Origin: Cognatishimia sp. 1_MG-2023
GTDB lineage: Bacteria; Pseudomonadota; Alphaproteobacteria; Rhodobacterales; Rhodobacteraceae
Assembly (NCBI RefSeq): GCF_030548175.1
Contig: NZ_JAUORX010000010.1
Location: 1-64,000 of the forward strand
DNA length: 64,000 nucleotides
Direction of reading: 5' to 3'
Positions 34,815 through 46,016 of this stretch are shown piece after piece (the stretch's first letter is position 1; every line of letters starts with the position of its first letter). A program made the position numbers and the translations under genes. Below the pieces are notes generated by a model. That model saw only the letters and a list, made by a program, of their open reading frames with translations. It made no database searches and had not been told where the DNA came from.

Positions 34815-36065
34815 ATGGCTGAATTACATCAAATTGCGATGGATTTATTCCAAGCAGCGGTGGGTCGCGCAGATCCGGCGAGGGCGTTGCGACGGGCGTT
34901 GGCCGATGATCCGTTGCCCAAGATGGATGGCGGACGCGTTTTTGTCGTGGCGATTGGAAAGGCCGCGGCCCCTATGATGCGTGAGGCCTTGGCCTTGATC
35001 CCAGATGTGCATCAGGCTTTGGTTGTGACGAACCCTGAAAACCTATGTGAGATAGAGGGTGCCCGTGTGTTGGCTGGATCGCATCCGGTGCCGGATGAGG
35101 CATCTGAATTGGCCGGGCGTGCCGTTTTGGAGATGCTGGCCGAGACCCGTGAGGGGGATCGCGTGATTGCTTTGATCTCTGGCGGTGGGTCTGCCTTGAT
35201 GGTGGCCCCTGCCCCGGGTTTGACCTTGGCGGATAAGGCTAAGGTGAACGAGCTGCTTTTGGCCAGCGGGCTTGAGATCAACGATATGAATTTGGTGCGT
35301 CAGCAACTGTCTGCGACGAAGGGTGGTGGATTGTTGCGACATGCGGCACCTGCCGAGGTTTTTGGATTTCTGTTAAGCGATGTGATTGGTGACGATTTGC
35401 GCGCTATTGCGTCGGGTCCGACGGTTTCGCCATTGGGTACCCGAGCTGATGCCAAGGCAATGTTAGTGCGTGCCGGGATTTGGGATGTGGTGCCGGAATC
35501 GGTGCAGGCGCATTTGTCGTCGGTGGATGTTGCTGAGGCTGCGTTGTTTGCAGACAACCGATTGATTGGGTCAAACGGTCAAAGCTTGCGGGCGATGTTG
35601 GATGCTGTTCCGGTACCGTTTGATGCGCGGATCGTGAGCGAAGCGTTGGTGGGAGACGTGAAAGACGCGGCCGAAGAGGTGTTCCGCGCCGTTGAAGGCG
35701 CGACAGGTCCTGTGGCGTTGATCTTTGGCGGGGAAACCACGGTGCAGCTAAATGGTGACGGACGCGGTGGGCGCAACCAAGAGCTGGCGTTGCGTGTTGC
35801 TGTGGGTGCCGAGGATCGTTTGGCGCCCGGCTGGGTGTTTTTATCTGGTGGCACGGATGGCCGGGATGGGCCGACAGATTCGGCAGGTGGTTTGGTGGAT
35901 TCGGACACGATTGCGCGAATTACGCAGGCCGGTGGTGATTTTGCCGCGTTGCTGGAGAACAACGATAGTTATGCGGCATTGAAGCTGGCAAATGACTTGT
36001 TGTTGACTGGTGGAACCGGAACCAACGTCGCCGATGTGCAGGTTTTCTTGCGTGGGGCGCTTTAG
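34815..36065 (+). CDS. ttuD: Glycerate 2-kinase (GckA/TtuD family)
   Basis: 416 aa, two-domain MOFRL-type kinase. VVAIGKAAAPMMREAL near residue 45, SGGGSALMVAPAPGLTLADK near 117, NDMNLVRQQLSATKGGGLL with the catalytic Lys, SDVIGDDLRAIASGPTV, and the C-terminal MOFRL part GGRNQELALRVA with SGGTDGRDGPTDSAGG. It phosphorylates D-glycerate to 2-phosphoglycerate, linking serine-cycle, glyoxylate or tartrate metabolism to glycolysis. GGGGGAG lies before the ATG. It is the last gene before the repABC leader. Confidence 0.93.
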   Translation: MAELHQIAMDLFQAAVGRADPARALRRALADDPLPKMDGGRVFVVAIGKAAAPMMREALALIPDVHQALVVTNPENLCEIEGARVLAGSHPVPDEASELAGRAVLEMLAETREGDRVIALISGGGSALMVAPAPGLTLADKAKVNELLLASGLEINDMNLVRQQLSATKGGGLLRHAAPAEVFGFLLSDVIGDDLRAIASGPTVSPLGTRADAKAMLVRAGIWDVVPESVQAHLSSVDVAEAALFADNRLIGSNGQSLRAMLDAVPVPFDARIVSEALVGDVKDAAEEVFRAVEGATGPVALIFGGETTVQLNGDGRGGRNQELALRVAVGAEDRLAPGWVFLSGGTDGRDGPTDSAGGLVDSDTIARITQAGGDFAALLENNDSYAALKLANDLLLTGGTGTNVADVQVFLRGAL

Positions 36066-36386
36066 GCCGATTTTTGGATTTTCGCTTTTTTAGCTATAAA
36101 TCAGAGGGTTGCTATTGTTGACAGCTGTCAACGGTTTGGTTGCCGTTTGGGTTGCGGCATCCTGTTGAAATTGATCGATTTTAGCTAAGTTAGAGCCTAT
36201 ATTTGGCGAAGGCTCTGCGTGCGCCCACGGCTTGGAAAAAGTTATCCACATGGGGCTGTAGAAAACTCTTGCCAGAATCTGATTGCTTGGTCCATTACTT
36301 ACGGTAATAAGTGAATAAAACGGGTTTCTCCGTAACAACGGCGGCATCCCCCAAATGATGATCACCAAAATGGTGGCGCGAGCGGT
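36066..36386. promoter_or_regulatory. repA upstream leader with palindrome and DnaA box
   Basis: 321 bases without a gene. It holds a perfect GTTGACAGCTGTCAAC palindrome (36117-36132), a consensus DnaA box TTATCCACA (36242-36250) and a small dyad ACTTA-N6-TAAGT near 36296-36311, close to where the repA promoter is expected and therefore a candidate RepA operator. Confidence 0.65.
36117..36132. repeat. parS-like palindrome 1 (upstream of repA)
   Basis: GTTGACAGCTGTCAAC, 16-bp perfect palindrome. One of four copies tightly linked to repABC; such anchored palindromes serve as RepB binding sites (centromeres) in this replicon family. Confidence 0.85.
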
Positions 36387-37595
36387 ATGAAAATTGAGAG
36401 CACTATGAAACCAGTGCAAGAGCGCATCGACCAACTTGTTGGCGAGCATGCCTTGAAACTGTCAGAGCGTCTACAGGCGCATCGTGAACAATTGTTTCCC
36501 CCGAATGCCAGCAAAGAGCTGCGCAAGTTCACCTCTGGTGAGGCGGCGGAGCTATTGGGCGTAAAGGATGCCTATCTGCGTAAGCTGCATTTGGATGGTA
36601 AGGGGCCGGAACCCGAGATCCGTGCGGGTGGTCGCCGGTATTATTCGCCAGAAGATGTGCAAGCCTTGCGTGAATATTTGGAAGCGGGTGCAAAGGTGCC
36701 CGGTACCTACCTGCCCGGTCGCCGCGAGGGTAACCATTTGCAGGTCATTACGGTTATTAACTTTAAGGGCGGGTCTGGGAAAACCACGACATCCGCCCAT
36801 TTGGCGCAAAAGATGGCGCTGGATGGCTACAAAGTGCTTGCCGTGGACCTTGATCCGCAGGCCAGCCTGAGTGCGCTACACGGGTTTCAGCCGGAATTTG
36901 ATCTGTTGGACGGCGGGACGCTGTATGATGCGATCCGCTATGATGATCCGGTGCCGGTGCGTGATATTATTCAGAAGACCTATTTCACCAACTTAGACAT
37001 CATTCCTGGCAACCTGGATCTAATGGAGTTTGAACACGAGACCCCTCGGGCGATTGCCGATCGAAGTGGCAACCTGTTCTTTACCCGTGTCGGCGATGTT
37101 TTGGCTGAAATAGAGTCTGATTATGACGTTGTGGTCATGGATTGCCCGCCTCAGCTGGGCTTTTTGACCATGAGTGCGCTTTCGGCGGCGACAGCCGTCT
37201 TGGTTACCGTGCATCCACAGATGTTGGATGTGATGTCGATGTGTCAGTTCTTATTGATGACGTCCAATTTGTTGGGAGTCGTTGCCGAAGCTGGTGGTGA
37301 CATGACCTATGACTGGATGCGCTATGTGGTGACCCGATACGAACCGGGTGATGGGCCGCAGAACCAGATGGTGTCGTTTATGCGATCCTTGTTTGGAGAG
37401 CATGTGCTGAATCACACGGTGCTCAAATCGACAGCGATTTCGGATGCGGGGATTACCAAGCAGACTTTGTATGAAGTTGAGAAATCTCAATTCACACGGG
37501 CGACCTATGATCGGGCGATTGAATCACTGAATTCGGTCAACGGAGAGATCGAGGCGCTGGTGCAGCAAGCATGGGGGCGGATGAATGGCGCGTAA
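36387..37595 (+). CDS. repA: RepA, ParA-like partition ATPase of a repABC replicon
   Basis: 402 aa. The N-terminal helix-turn-helix region (FTSGEAAELLGVKDAYLRKL) is followed by the deviant Walker A NFKGGSGKTTTSAHLAQ (about 127-143), DLDPQASLSALHGF and VVVMDCPPQLGFLTMSALSA. RepA drives plasmid segregation and represses the operon. The ATG at 36387 is used; an in-frame ATG at 36405 with GAGAG before it is an alternative. Its end overlaps repB by 11 bases. Confidence 0.95.
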   Translation: MKIESTMKPVQERIDQLVGEHALKLSERLQAHREQLFPPNASKELRKFTSGEAAELLGVKDAYLRKLHLDGKGPEPEIRAGGRRYYSPEDVQALREYLEAGAKVPGTYLPGRREGNHLQVITVINFKGGSGKTTTSAHLAQKMALDGYKVLAVDLDPQASLSALHGFQPEFDLLDGGTLYDAIRYDDPVPVRDIIQKTYFTNLDIIPGNLDLMEFEHETPRAIADRSGNLFFTRVGDVLAEIESDYDVVVMDCPPQLGFLTMSALSAATAVLVTVHPQMLDVMSMCQFLLMTSNLLGVVAEAGGDMTYDWMRYVVTRYEPGDGPQNQMVSFMRSLFGEHVLNHTVLKSTAISDAGITKQTLYEVEKSQFTRATYDRAIESLNSVNGEIEALVQQAWGRMNGA

Positions 37596-38550
37596 GAACC
37601 TTCTTAAAGGCCTGATGGAGGCGGCGGAAAACCCGGTGCCCTCCCCTGCCCCAGCGGAACGACCCAAGCCCGCGACACCGCGGTACAAAAAAGGTGCGAT
37701 TGGGGCCGTTAGCCAGTCTTTGGCTGATCTGAAAAGCCGTTCGGTCAGTGAGATTGACGTATCTTTGATTGATATGGCCGGCAATGTGGACCGGCTAGAG
37801 CACAATGACGCGGATCATGAGGCGCTGATGCGCTCTATTTCCGAATATGGTCAGCAGGTGCCGGTGCTTTTGCGACATCATCCTGAAAATCCAGATCGGT
37901 TTCAGGTGGTTTATGGGCGGCGACGTCTGCGGGCGCTGAAGGATTTGGGATTGGCGGCGAAGGCATTGATCCGTGATCTGGATGATCGGGAATTAATCAT
38001 TGCCCAGGGTCAGGAAAATACCGCACGCAAGGATTTGACGTTTATCGAACGCGCGAATTTTGCACGGCAGATGTTGGACGCTGGATATGATCGCAAAGTT
38101 ATCGGCGATGCGCTGCATGTCGATAAAACGGTGATCTCGCGCATGCTGACGGTGGCGGATTTGATCCCTGTTGAGCTGATCGAAGCGATTGGCCCTGCCC
38201 CATCCGTTGGACGTGATCGTTGGTTAGCGCTTTCGAACCTGTTGAAGACCTCGCAAACCTCACCGGAAGATGCGGTTGCGATGGTTCGGCCCGGTGAAGG
38301 TTCAGATCAGCGGTTTAAATCGTTGCTGGAACAGATTGAGGCGAAGGCCCATGCGAAAGCTCCGAAGAAAAAGAAAACACCAACAGCCCATCCACTGAAG
38401 GCCGCAAACGGCGACGAATTTGGTCGCGTCACGTGGTCTGGCGGCAAGATGGTGGTGACAATTGCAGAGGATGCAGACGGCTTTGATGAGTGGCTGCTGC
38501 AACACCTGACCGAGATTCACCGGGATTGGAAATCCGAAACCGGCGAATAA
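37585..38550 (+). CDS. repB: RepB, ParB-like centromere-binding protein
   Basis: 321 aa. ParB/Srx domain with EYGQQVPVLLRHHPENPDRF and VVYGRRRLRALKDLG, then LIIAQGQENTARKDLTFIERA (box II; shown in part as AQGQENTARKDLTF), and a helix-turn-helix DRKVIGDALHVDKTVISRML. The C-terminus is basic. It should bind the four GTTGACAGCTGTCAAC-type sites in this region and stimulate the RepA ATPase. Confidence 0.95.
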   Translation: MARKNLLKGLMEAAENPVPSPAPAERPKPATPRYKKGAIGAVSQSLADLKSRSVSEIDVSLIDMAGNVDRLEHNDADHEALMRSISEYGQQVPVLLRHHPENPDRFQVVYGRRRLRALKDLGLAAKALIRDLDDRELIIAQGQENTARKDLTFIERANFARQMLDAGYDRKVIGDALHVDKTVISRMLTVADLIPVELIEAIGPAPSVGRDRWLALSNLLKTSQTSPEDAVAMVRPGEGSDQRFKSLLEQIEAKAHAKAPKKKKTPTAHPLKAANGDEFGRVTWSGGKMVVTIAEDADGFDEWLLQHLTEIHRDWKSETGE

Positions 38551-38614
38551 ACCGGAGCCTGGAATACTGGGCCCAAACGTAAACGAGCAGTCTAAGGAGG
38601 CACAAACGACAGAG

Positions 38615-38684
38615 TAAAAAATAAAGCCCCCCAAGTGATCTTTGGCGAGATCATCCCGAGAGGCCCTAAATTCGCGTATTTGCA
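38615..38684 (-). ncRNA. Predicted counter-transcribed RNA (ctRNA) between repB and repC
   Basis: Read on the minus strand: a TTGACA -35 supplied by the parS palindrome (38720-38715), an 18-base spacer and a TAGATT -10 (38696-38691) would start RNA near 38684. A terminator follows: outer stem CCTCTCGGG / CTTGGGGGG with wobble pairs, inner stem TGATCT / AGATCA (38627-38663), then CTTTATTTTTT (to 38615). A ctRNA of 50-70 bases at this place, blocking repC expression, is the established copy-number control of repABC replicons. Confidence 0.75.
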
Positions 38685-38705
38685 CTTCCGAATCTAATGG
38701 GTTGC

Positions 38706-38721
38706 GTTGACAGCTGTCAAC
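38706..38721. repeat. parS-like palindrome 2 (repB-repC interval)
   Basis: GTTGACAGCTGTCAAC, identical to copy 1. Its minus strand supplies a perfect -35 box for the predicted ctRNA promoter. Confidence 0.85.
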
Positions 38722-38769
38722 AGGCGTCGGACTCCGGCGGGCGGAATTTCTTTGTCTCGTGGCAAAATA

Positions 38770-39957
38770 ATGGAAGTTTTAACAACGACGCCTTTCGGGC
38801 GGCGACCGGTTACGGCTGGTCTGATTGAACGTGCACAAGCAGCGCGGGCTGAGGCTGTGCTGCCTGCAGTCAACAAATGGGAAATCTTACGTGCGTTGAC
38901 CGAGGCGAAGAAAGCCTTTGGTTTATCCGCTGGCTCATTGACGGTGATGAATGCCCTGCTGAGTTTTCATCGTGGCGATACGCTAACCGATGACGGGTTG
39001 GTTGTGTTTCCGTCAAACCGTACGTTGGCGAGCCGTGCCCATGGCATGCCGGAAAGCACGTTGCGGCGGCACTTGGGGCATCTGGTTTCGGTTGGTTTGA
39101 TTGCACGTCACGATAGCCCGAATGGCAAACGCTATGCTGTGCGCCGTGATGGTGAAATCGCGCGGGCCTTTGGGTTTGACTTGCGGCCCTTATTGTTGCG
39201 CGGTCACGAGATCTTTGAAGCGGCTCAAGACGCCAAGGATATGGCAGACCGGATCAAGCGTGCGCGTGAACATGCAGCATTGATGAAGCGCGATTGCTGG
39301 AAGCTACTGGAGTACGTCCGCGAAAAAGGGCTGTCCGGCCCCTGGGATACACTGCAGGACGCCCTAGAGGCCGCGCAGAAGCGGTTACGGCGTGTTCTGG
39401 ACCTGTGTCAGGTGGAAGCGCTTTGTGACGCACTGTCCGAGGCTCTGCTGCGGTTTGAAGCTATGTTGACGCCCAAGACCAAAGAAGCACCTGTTGATAC
39501 AAACGAAATGAGCGGCTGTGACAGTCAAAATGAGCGGCACATACAGAATTCAAATAAAGATACCTTTGATTCTGAAAGAGGCACAGAAGAAACCAATGTA
39601 GAACCCGACGTGATAAAACCGCAAACGGCTGTTCCTGTAGAACTTGTGATGCAAGCTTGTCCTGATGTGGCGCCGTATGCCCAACAGACAATTCAACAAA
39701 GTCATCAATTGGTTGAGACTGCGCATTTCCTACATCGCATGATGGGGATTTCACCAGATGTCTGGCAAAACGCTATGCGGGCGATGGGGCCTGAGGTGGC
39801 ATCGGTTACCTTGGCTTGTATTCTGCAGAAAATTGATACGATCAGAAACCCTGGAGGTTATTTACGTGTGCTCACGAAAAAGGCCGAAGCTGGTGCGTTC
39901 AGTGCGTGGCCGATGGTGCGAGCGTTGCTAGGGCAGGGGGCACATGCTGCGAGTTGA
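38770..39957 (+). CDS. repC: RepC replication initiator
   Basis: 395 aa from ATG 38770 (MEVLTTTPFGRRPVTAG), chosen because family alignments start at this TTPFGRR segment; the frame extends upstream to a TTG inside the palindrome. The winged-helix region reads KAFGLSAGSLTVMNALLSF, VVFPSNRTLASRAHGMPEST and LRRHLGHLVSVGLIARHDSP. The C-terminal domain has ISPDVWQNAMRAMGPEVAS and RNPGGYLRVLTKKAE, all RepC. The ribosome-binding site is weak, as expected for a ctRNA-controlled gene. The stop codon lies within palindrome 3. Confidence 0.95.
   Translation: MEVLTTTPFGRRPVTAGLIERAQAARAEAVLPAVNKWEILRALTEAKKAFGLSAGSLTVMNALLSFHRGDTLTDDGLVVFPSNRTLASRAHGMPESTLRRHLGHLVSVGLIARHDSPNGKRYAVRRDGEIARAFGFDLRPLLLRGHEIFEAAQDAKDMADRIKRAREHAALMKRDCWKLLEYVREKGLSGPWDTLQDALEAAQKRLRRVLDLCQVEALCDALSEALLRFEAMLTPKTKEAPVDTNEMSGCDSQNERHIQNSNKDTFDSERGTEETNVEPDVIKPQTAVPVELVMQACPDVAPYAQQTIQQSHQLVETAHFLHRMMGISPDVWQNAMRAMGPEVASVTLACILQKIDTIRNPGGYLRVLTKKAEAGAFSAWPMVRALLGQGAHAAS
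39500..39640. other. Candidate oriV inside repC
   Basis: A locally AT-rich stretch within repC, between its two conserved domains. In characterised repABC replicons the origin lies inside repC in such a region. No iterons are visible; limits are approximate. Confidence 0.4.
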
Positions 39958-39968
39958 CGGCTGTCAAC
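39953..39968. repeat. parS-like palindrome 3 (overlaps repC stop)
   Basis: GTTGACGGCTGTCAAC, one mismatch from the perfect palindrome. It contains the repC TGA stop. Confidence 0.75.
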
Positions 39969-39998
39969 AATCACTAAAAGCGCTGATCAGGCGTTGCG

Positions 39999-40014
39999 GT
40001 TGACAGCTGTCAAT
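39999..40014. repeat. parS-like palindrome 4 (downstream of repC)
   Basis: GTTGACAGCTGTCAAT, 15 of 16 positions identical to copies 1 and 2. It starts 46 bases after copy 3. Confidence 0.75.
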
Positions 40015-40094
40015 TCGAAGGAAAACTTTTTTGAAATTTTCTTAAAAAGACCTCTTGCGTCCTGCATTAGCTTGGTCTAAATCGACCGCACAGT

Positions 40095-40170
40095 GCCCCT
40101 ATAGCTCAGCTGGTAGAGCAACTGATTTGTAATCAGTAGGTCCGCGGTTCGAGTCCGTGTGGGGGCACCA
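40095..40170 (+). tRNA. tRNA-Thr (anticodon UGU)
   Basis: 76 bases with encoded CCA. Acceptor GCCCCTA / TGGGGGC (one G-T pair), D-arm GCTCAGCTGGTAGAGC, anticodon stem ACTGA / TCAGT with loop TTTGTAA (anticodon TGT at 40128-40130), T-loop GGTTCGAGTCC. Complete cloverleaf. It lies 80 bases past palindrome 4 of the repABC module, on the same strand. Confidence 0.97.
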
Positions 40171-40563
40171 CTTCTTCCTTAAATCTCAATAGCTTGTAAC
40201 TGGCTTGGTTAATCCGTTGTGTGCGGTTTATGGGTTTCTTTGCCTGCCTTAGTGGCCGTGCAAAATCGGTAGGCTTTCGTGTTCGTTTTGGGGCTTGTCT
40301 GTGGATTTAGGCATGCAGAATAACACGCATTTCCGATCATGCTCATAGCAGCACTTCTGGAAACGGCTGATGGCTTTCGCCTATCTGCAGCATTGATTCA
40401 CTTTTGTAGCTGGCGAACTGTTTTCCTAAAGATGCCGGATTCCGTTTTGAATTGTTTACTCTATTGCAGTCATAAATAACGTATACATTGACGTATGCGT
40501 TGATTGTTCGTATTGGAAGATACCACTCTGCGCGAAGCAGAAATTTTCGATGGGGGAACGGGC
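40171..40563. promoter_or_regulatory. Intergenic region before otnK with an inverted repeat
   Basis: 393 bases. AACGTATAC-N6-GTATGCGTT at 40478-40501 is a 9-6-9 dyad with one mismatch, a plausible operator for a regulator (GntR- or DeoR-like in style) of the otn operon; no such regulator is in the window near it. The rest (40171-40477) shows nothing I recognise on either strand. Confidence 0.5.
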
Positions 40564-41826
40564 ATGCGCACATTATTCGGGGCCATTGCAGATGATTTTA
40601 CAGGTGCTACCGATTTGGCGGGATTGCTGGCGCGTAGTGGCGTGCGTGTTTCCTTGAGGATCGGCGTTCCCGCGGAACCACCAACCGATACCGCGGCCTT
40701 TGAAGTGATTGCGTTGAAATCACGGACAGCTCCTGTGGCAGACGCTTTGCAGGAAACACGTGCTGCGTTGGGCTGGTTGCAGGCTGCAGGAGCGCAGCGG
40801 TTCTTTTGGAAATATTGCTCGACCTTTGATAGTACGCCAGAGGGGAATATTGGTCCGGTTGCAGAAATGCTGATGGATGCCTTGGGAGTTGATCAAACTA
40901 TCTATTGCCCGGCTTTCCCTGAAAATGGTCGCTCGATCTTTATGGGGAACCTGTTTGTGGGGCAGCAGCCATTGGCAGAGAGCCCAATGAAAGATCATCC
41001 GCTGACCCCGATGCGTGACAGTAACCTAATGCGGTTGCTGGAACCGCAGGTCACGAGGCCTGTGGGGTTGGCTGACCGATTGACCGTTGCAAAGGGGGCA
41101 GAGGCGCTGCGTGCACGGTTGGGGGCATTGAAAGAGCAGGGCGTTGCGCATGTTGTAGTGGATGCCGTTGCGAATAACGATCTGTTTGAAATTGCCGATG
41201 CCTGCCGGGATATGGTGCTTTTGACCGGTGGGTCAGCTGTCGCCATGCCATTGCCGAAAGCCTATTTGCGTGATGGTACATTAGAAGCAGATGCCGCGCG
41301 GTTTGATGTTCCGGCGTTGGATTCACAGGCCGTCGTTTTGTCGGGCAGTTGTTCTGCGATGACGAATAAACAGGTCGCAGCTTATCGTTTGTTGGGGCGG
41401 CCAAGCTATCAACTTGATCCACTTGCGTTGGCGCAAAAGGGGGCAGGGGATGCGTTAGATTGGTTGGCTGGCCAAGACTTGTCTAAATCCCCGTTGATCT
41501 ATGCGACGGCAAAACCAGACTCTGTAAAGGCTGCACAAGAGATGTTGGGGGTGGCTGAAGCTGGGAAGATTATTGAACAGGCTCTTGCGGATTGTGCGGT
41601 CGCTGCGCGGGACGCGGGGGCGCGGCGGTTTGTTGTGGCTGGTGGTGAGACATCTGGTGCAGTGACAAAGGCGCTGGCGGCGGATCAATTGGACGTGGGG
41701 CCAGAGATTGCGCCTGGGGTGCCGTGGTGCTTCTGTCAGTCGGCAGGTCAACAGATTGCGTTGACGTTGAAATCGGGCAACTTTGGCGATGAGATGTTTT
41801 TCACCGAAGCGTTGGATAAACTATGA
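40564..41826 (+). CDS. otnK: 3-oxo-tetronate kinase OtnK (four-carbon acid sugar kinase)
   Basis: 420 aa from ATG 40564, with GGGGGAACGG upstream; a longer frame to 40504 has no support. N-terminal FGAIADDFTGATDLAGLLAR is the family hallmark; RFFWKYCSTFDSTPEGNIGP, VVLSGSCSAMTNKQV and VVAGGETSGAVTKAL follow. It phosphorylates 3-oxo-tetronate in D-threonate/L-threonate/D-erythronate catabolism. It overlaps otnC by 4 bases. The dehydrogenase that makes its substrate is not adjacent. Confidence 0.9.
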   Translation: MRTLFGAIADDFTGATDLAGLLARSGVRVSLRIGVPAEPPTDTAAFEVIALKSRTAPVADALQETRAALGWLQAAGAQRFFWKYCSTFDSTPEGNIGPVAEMLMDALGVDQTIYCPAFPENGRSIFMGNLFVGQQPLAESPMKDHPLTPMRDSNLMRLLEPQVTRPVGLADRLTVAKGAEALRARLGALKEQGVAHVVVDAVANNDLFEIADACRDMVLLTGGSAVAMPLPKAYLRDGTLEADAARFDVPALDSQAVVLSGSCSAMTNKQVAAYRLLGRPSYQLDPLALAQKGAGDALDWLAGQDLSKSPLIYATAKPDSVKAAQEMLGVAEAGKIIEQALADCAVAARDAGARRFVVAGGETSGAVTKALAADQLDVGPEIAPGVPWCFCQSAGQQIALTLKSGNFGDEMFFTEALDKL

Positions 41827-42473
41827 GCGAAGAAACCCGTCTGAGAGAGCAAATTTGTTTGCTGGCAAAGTCTATGTTTGATCGCGGGCTGACGGGCGGA
41901 TCGACGGGCAATATCTCTGCCAGAACTGCGGATGGTGGTTTGTTGGTGTCACCGACTGGAACGTCGTTTGGGCGGCTTGATCCAGGGCGGTTGAGCCGGT
42001 TTGATGCGCAGGGTGTTTTGATTGATGGGGATCAGCCAACAAAGGAAATGCCGCTGCATACTGCGTTTTATGACACGCGCAGCACGGCTGGTGCGGTGGT
42101 GCATTTGCATTCGTGCCATTCGGTGGCTTTGTCGATGATGCCGGATGCGGATGAAGATAACTTTTTGCCACCGTTGACGCCCTATGGGATCATGAAGTTG
42201 GGCAAGGTGAAGCTATTGCCGTTCTTTATGCCAGGTGATCCCGCGATGGGGGAGGCCGTGCGGGGGCTCGCCGGTAAGCGGTCTGCTGTGATGTTGGCGA
42301 ACCATGGGCCCGTAGTCGCGGGGAAGGACATTGAAGCGGCTTGTAACGCTATCGAAGAGCTTGAAGATACCGCGCGTTTGGCGATGATGACGCGGGGGAT
42401 GAACCCCAAAGCGTTGAGCGACGAAGATGTTCAGCGGCTGGTCACCAAATTTGACGTGGAATGGGACGTTTGA
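41823..42473 (+). CDS. otnC: 3-oxo-tetronate 4-phosphate decarboxylase OtnC (class II aldolase fold)
   Basis: 216 aa. GLTGGSTGNISARTADGGLL and VSPTGTSFGRL near the N-terminus, zinc ligands in VVHLHSCHSVALS (HxH) and a third His in VMLANHGPVVAGKD. Class II aldolase/adducin family; it converts 3-oxo-tetronate 4-phosphate to dihydroxyacetone phosphate and CO2 in the characterised pathway. It overlaps otnK by 4 bases and otnI by 13 bases. Confidence 0.88.
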   Translation: MSEETRLREQICLLAKSMFDRGLTGGSTGNISARTADGGLLVSPTGTSFGRLDPGRLSRFDAQGVLIDGDQPTKEMPLHTAFYDTRSTAGAVVHLHSCHSVALSMMPDADEDNFLPPLTPYGIMKLGKVKLLPFFMPGDPAMGEAVRGLAGKRSAVMLANHGPVVAGKDIEAACNAIEELEDTARLAMMTRGMNPKALSDEDVQRLVTKFDVEWDV

Positions 42474-43225
42474 AATTTTCAGCGAACTTAGGGTTTCTTT
42501 GGTCTGATCTGCCTTTGCCAGAGGCGATCCGCGCGGCAAAGGTGGCTGGGTTTGACGCGGTGGAATGTCATTGGCCGTATGGATATGCAGCGCAAGATGT
42601 GAAAACGGCCTTATTAGAGACCGGTTTGCCAATGCTTGGGCTGAATACTAGCCGGGGTGATGCCGATGGTATGGGGCTTAGCGCGCTACCGGATCGGGTG
42701 CCCGAAGCACGGGCTGCGGTTGATCAAGCGATTGCCTATGCCGCTGAGATTGGTGCAGCGAATGTGCATGTTATGGCCGGATTTGCGGAGGGAGATGCGG
42801 CGCGGGAGTGTTTTGTCCAGAACCTGTCTTATGCCTGTGCTGAGGCTTTTAGGCATAACATTACAGTACTGATTGAACCTATTAATAGGTACGATGCGCC
42901 GGGGTATTTCTTGCAAACGACGGATCAGGCCATTTCTGTGATGGATGAGGTTGGCGCGGCGAACCTGAAGCTGATGTTTGATTGCTATCATGTTCAGCGG
43001 ATGGAGGGCGCGGTGACCCAGCGATTGGAAAGGCTTTTGCCGCGCATTGGGCACATCCAATTTGCAAGCGTGCCGGACCGTGGCCCGCCCGATCAGGGCG
43101 AGTTAAACTACGACTATATTTTCAGCCATATTGCGGATCTGGGCTACAAAGCACCGCTTGGAGCGGAATATAAGCCCATTGGTCATACGGATGATACGCT
43201 TAGGTGGTTGGTTCGGGCGCGCTGA
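42461..43225 (+). CDS. otnI: 2-oxo-tetronate isomerase OtnI (hydroxypyruvate isomerase family)
   Basis: 254 aa TIM-barrel of the xylose-isomerase-like superfamily. FSANLGFLWSDLPLPEAIRA, GLPMLGLNTSRGD, VLIEPINRYDAPGYFLQ with the catalytic Glu, LMFDCYHVQRMEG and QFASVPDRGPPDQGELNYDY are Hyi/OtnI features. It interconverts 2- and 3-oxo-tetronate in the Otn pathway. It overlaps otnC. Confidence 0.87.
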   Translation: MGRLKFSANLGFLWSDLPLPEAIRAAKVAGFDAVECHWPYGYAAQDVKTALLETGLPMLGLNTSRGDADGMGLSALPDRVPEARAAVDQAIAYAAEIGAANVHVMAGFAEGDAARECFVQNLSYACAEAFRHNITVLIEPINRYDAPGYFLQTTDQAISVMDEVGAANLKLMFDCYHVQRMEGAVTQRLERLLPRIGHIQFASVPDRGPPDQGELNYDYIFSHIADLGYKAPLGAEYKPIGHTDDTLRWLVRAR

Positions 43226-43263
43226 TCGCATAGACAGGGCGCAACTGGGCAAAGGAATTAACG

Positions 43264-45961
<2,698 letters not shown>

Positions 45962-45982
45962 CGCCAATTCGTTGGGAATTTG

Positions 45983-46012
45983 AAAAGCGCCGCAAGAGAT
46001 TGCGGCGCTTTT
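45983..46012. terminator. Bidirectional terminator between pgm and the aconitase gene
   Basis: AAAAGCGCCGCAA, loop GAGA, TTGCGGCGCTTTT: 13-bp perfect stem with A/T-rich ends, 22 bases past the pgm stop and 4 bases before the convergent aconitase stop. It can serve both transcripts. Confidence 0.85.
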
Positions 46013-46016
46013 GCTT

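Noticed and set aside
40081-40170. tRNA gene as an integration site (att) for the repABC segment
   Set aside because: No integrase gene and no direct repeat of the tRNA 3' end were seen in the window.
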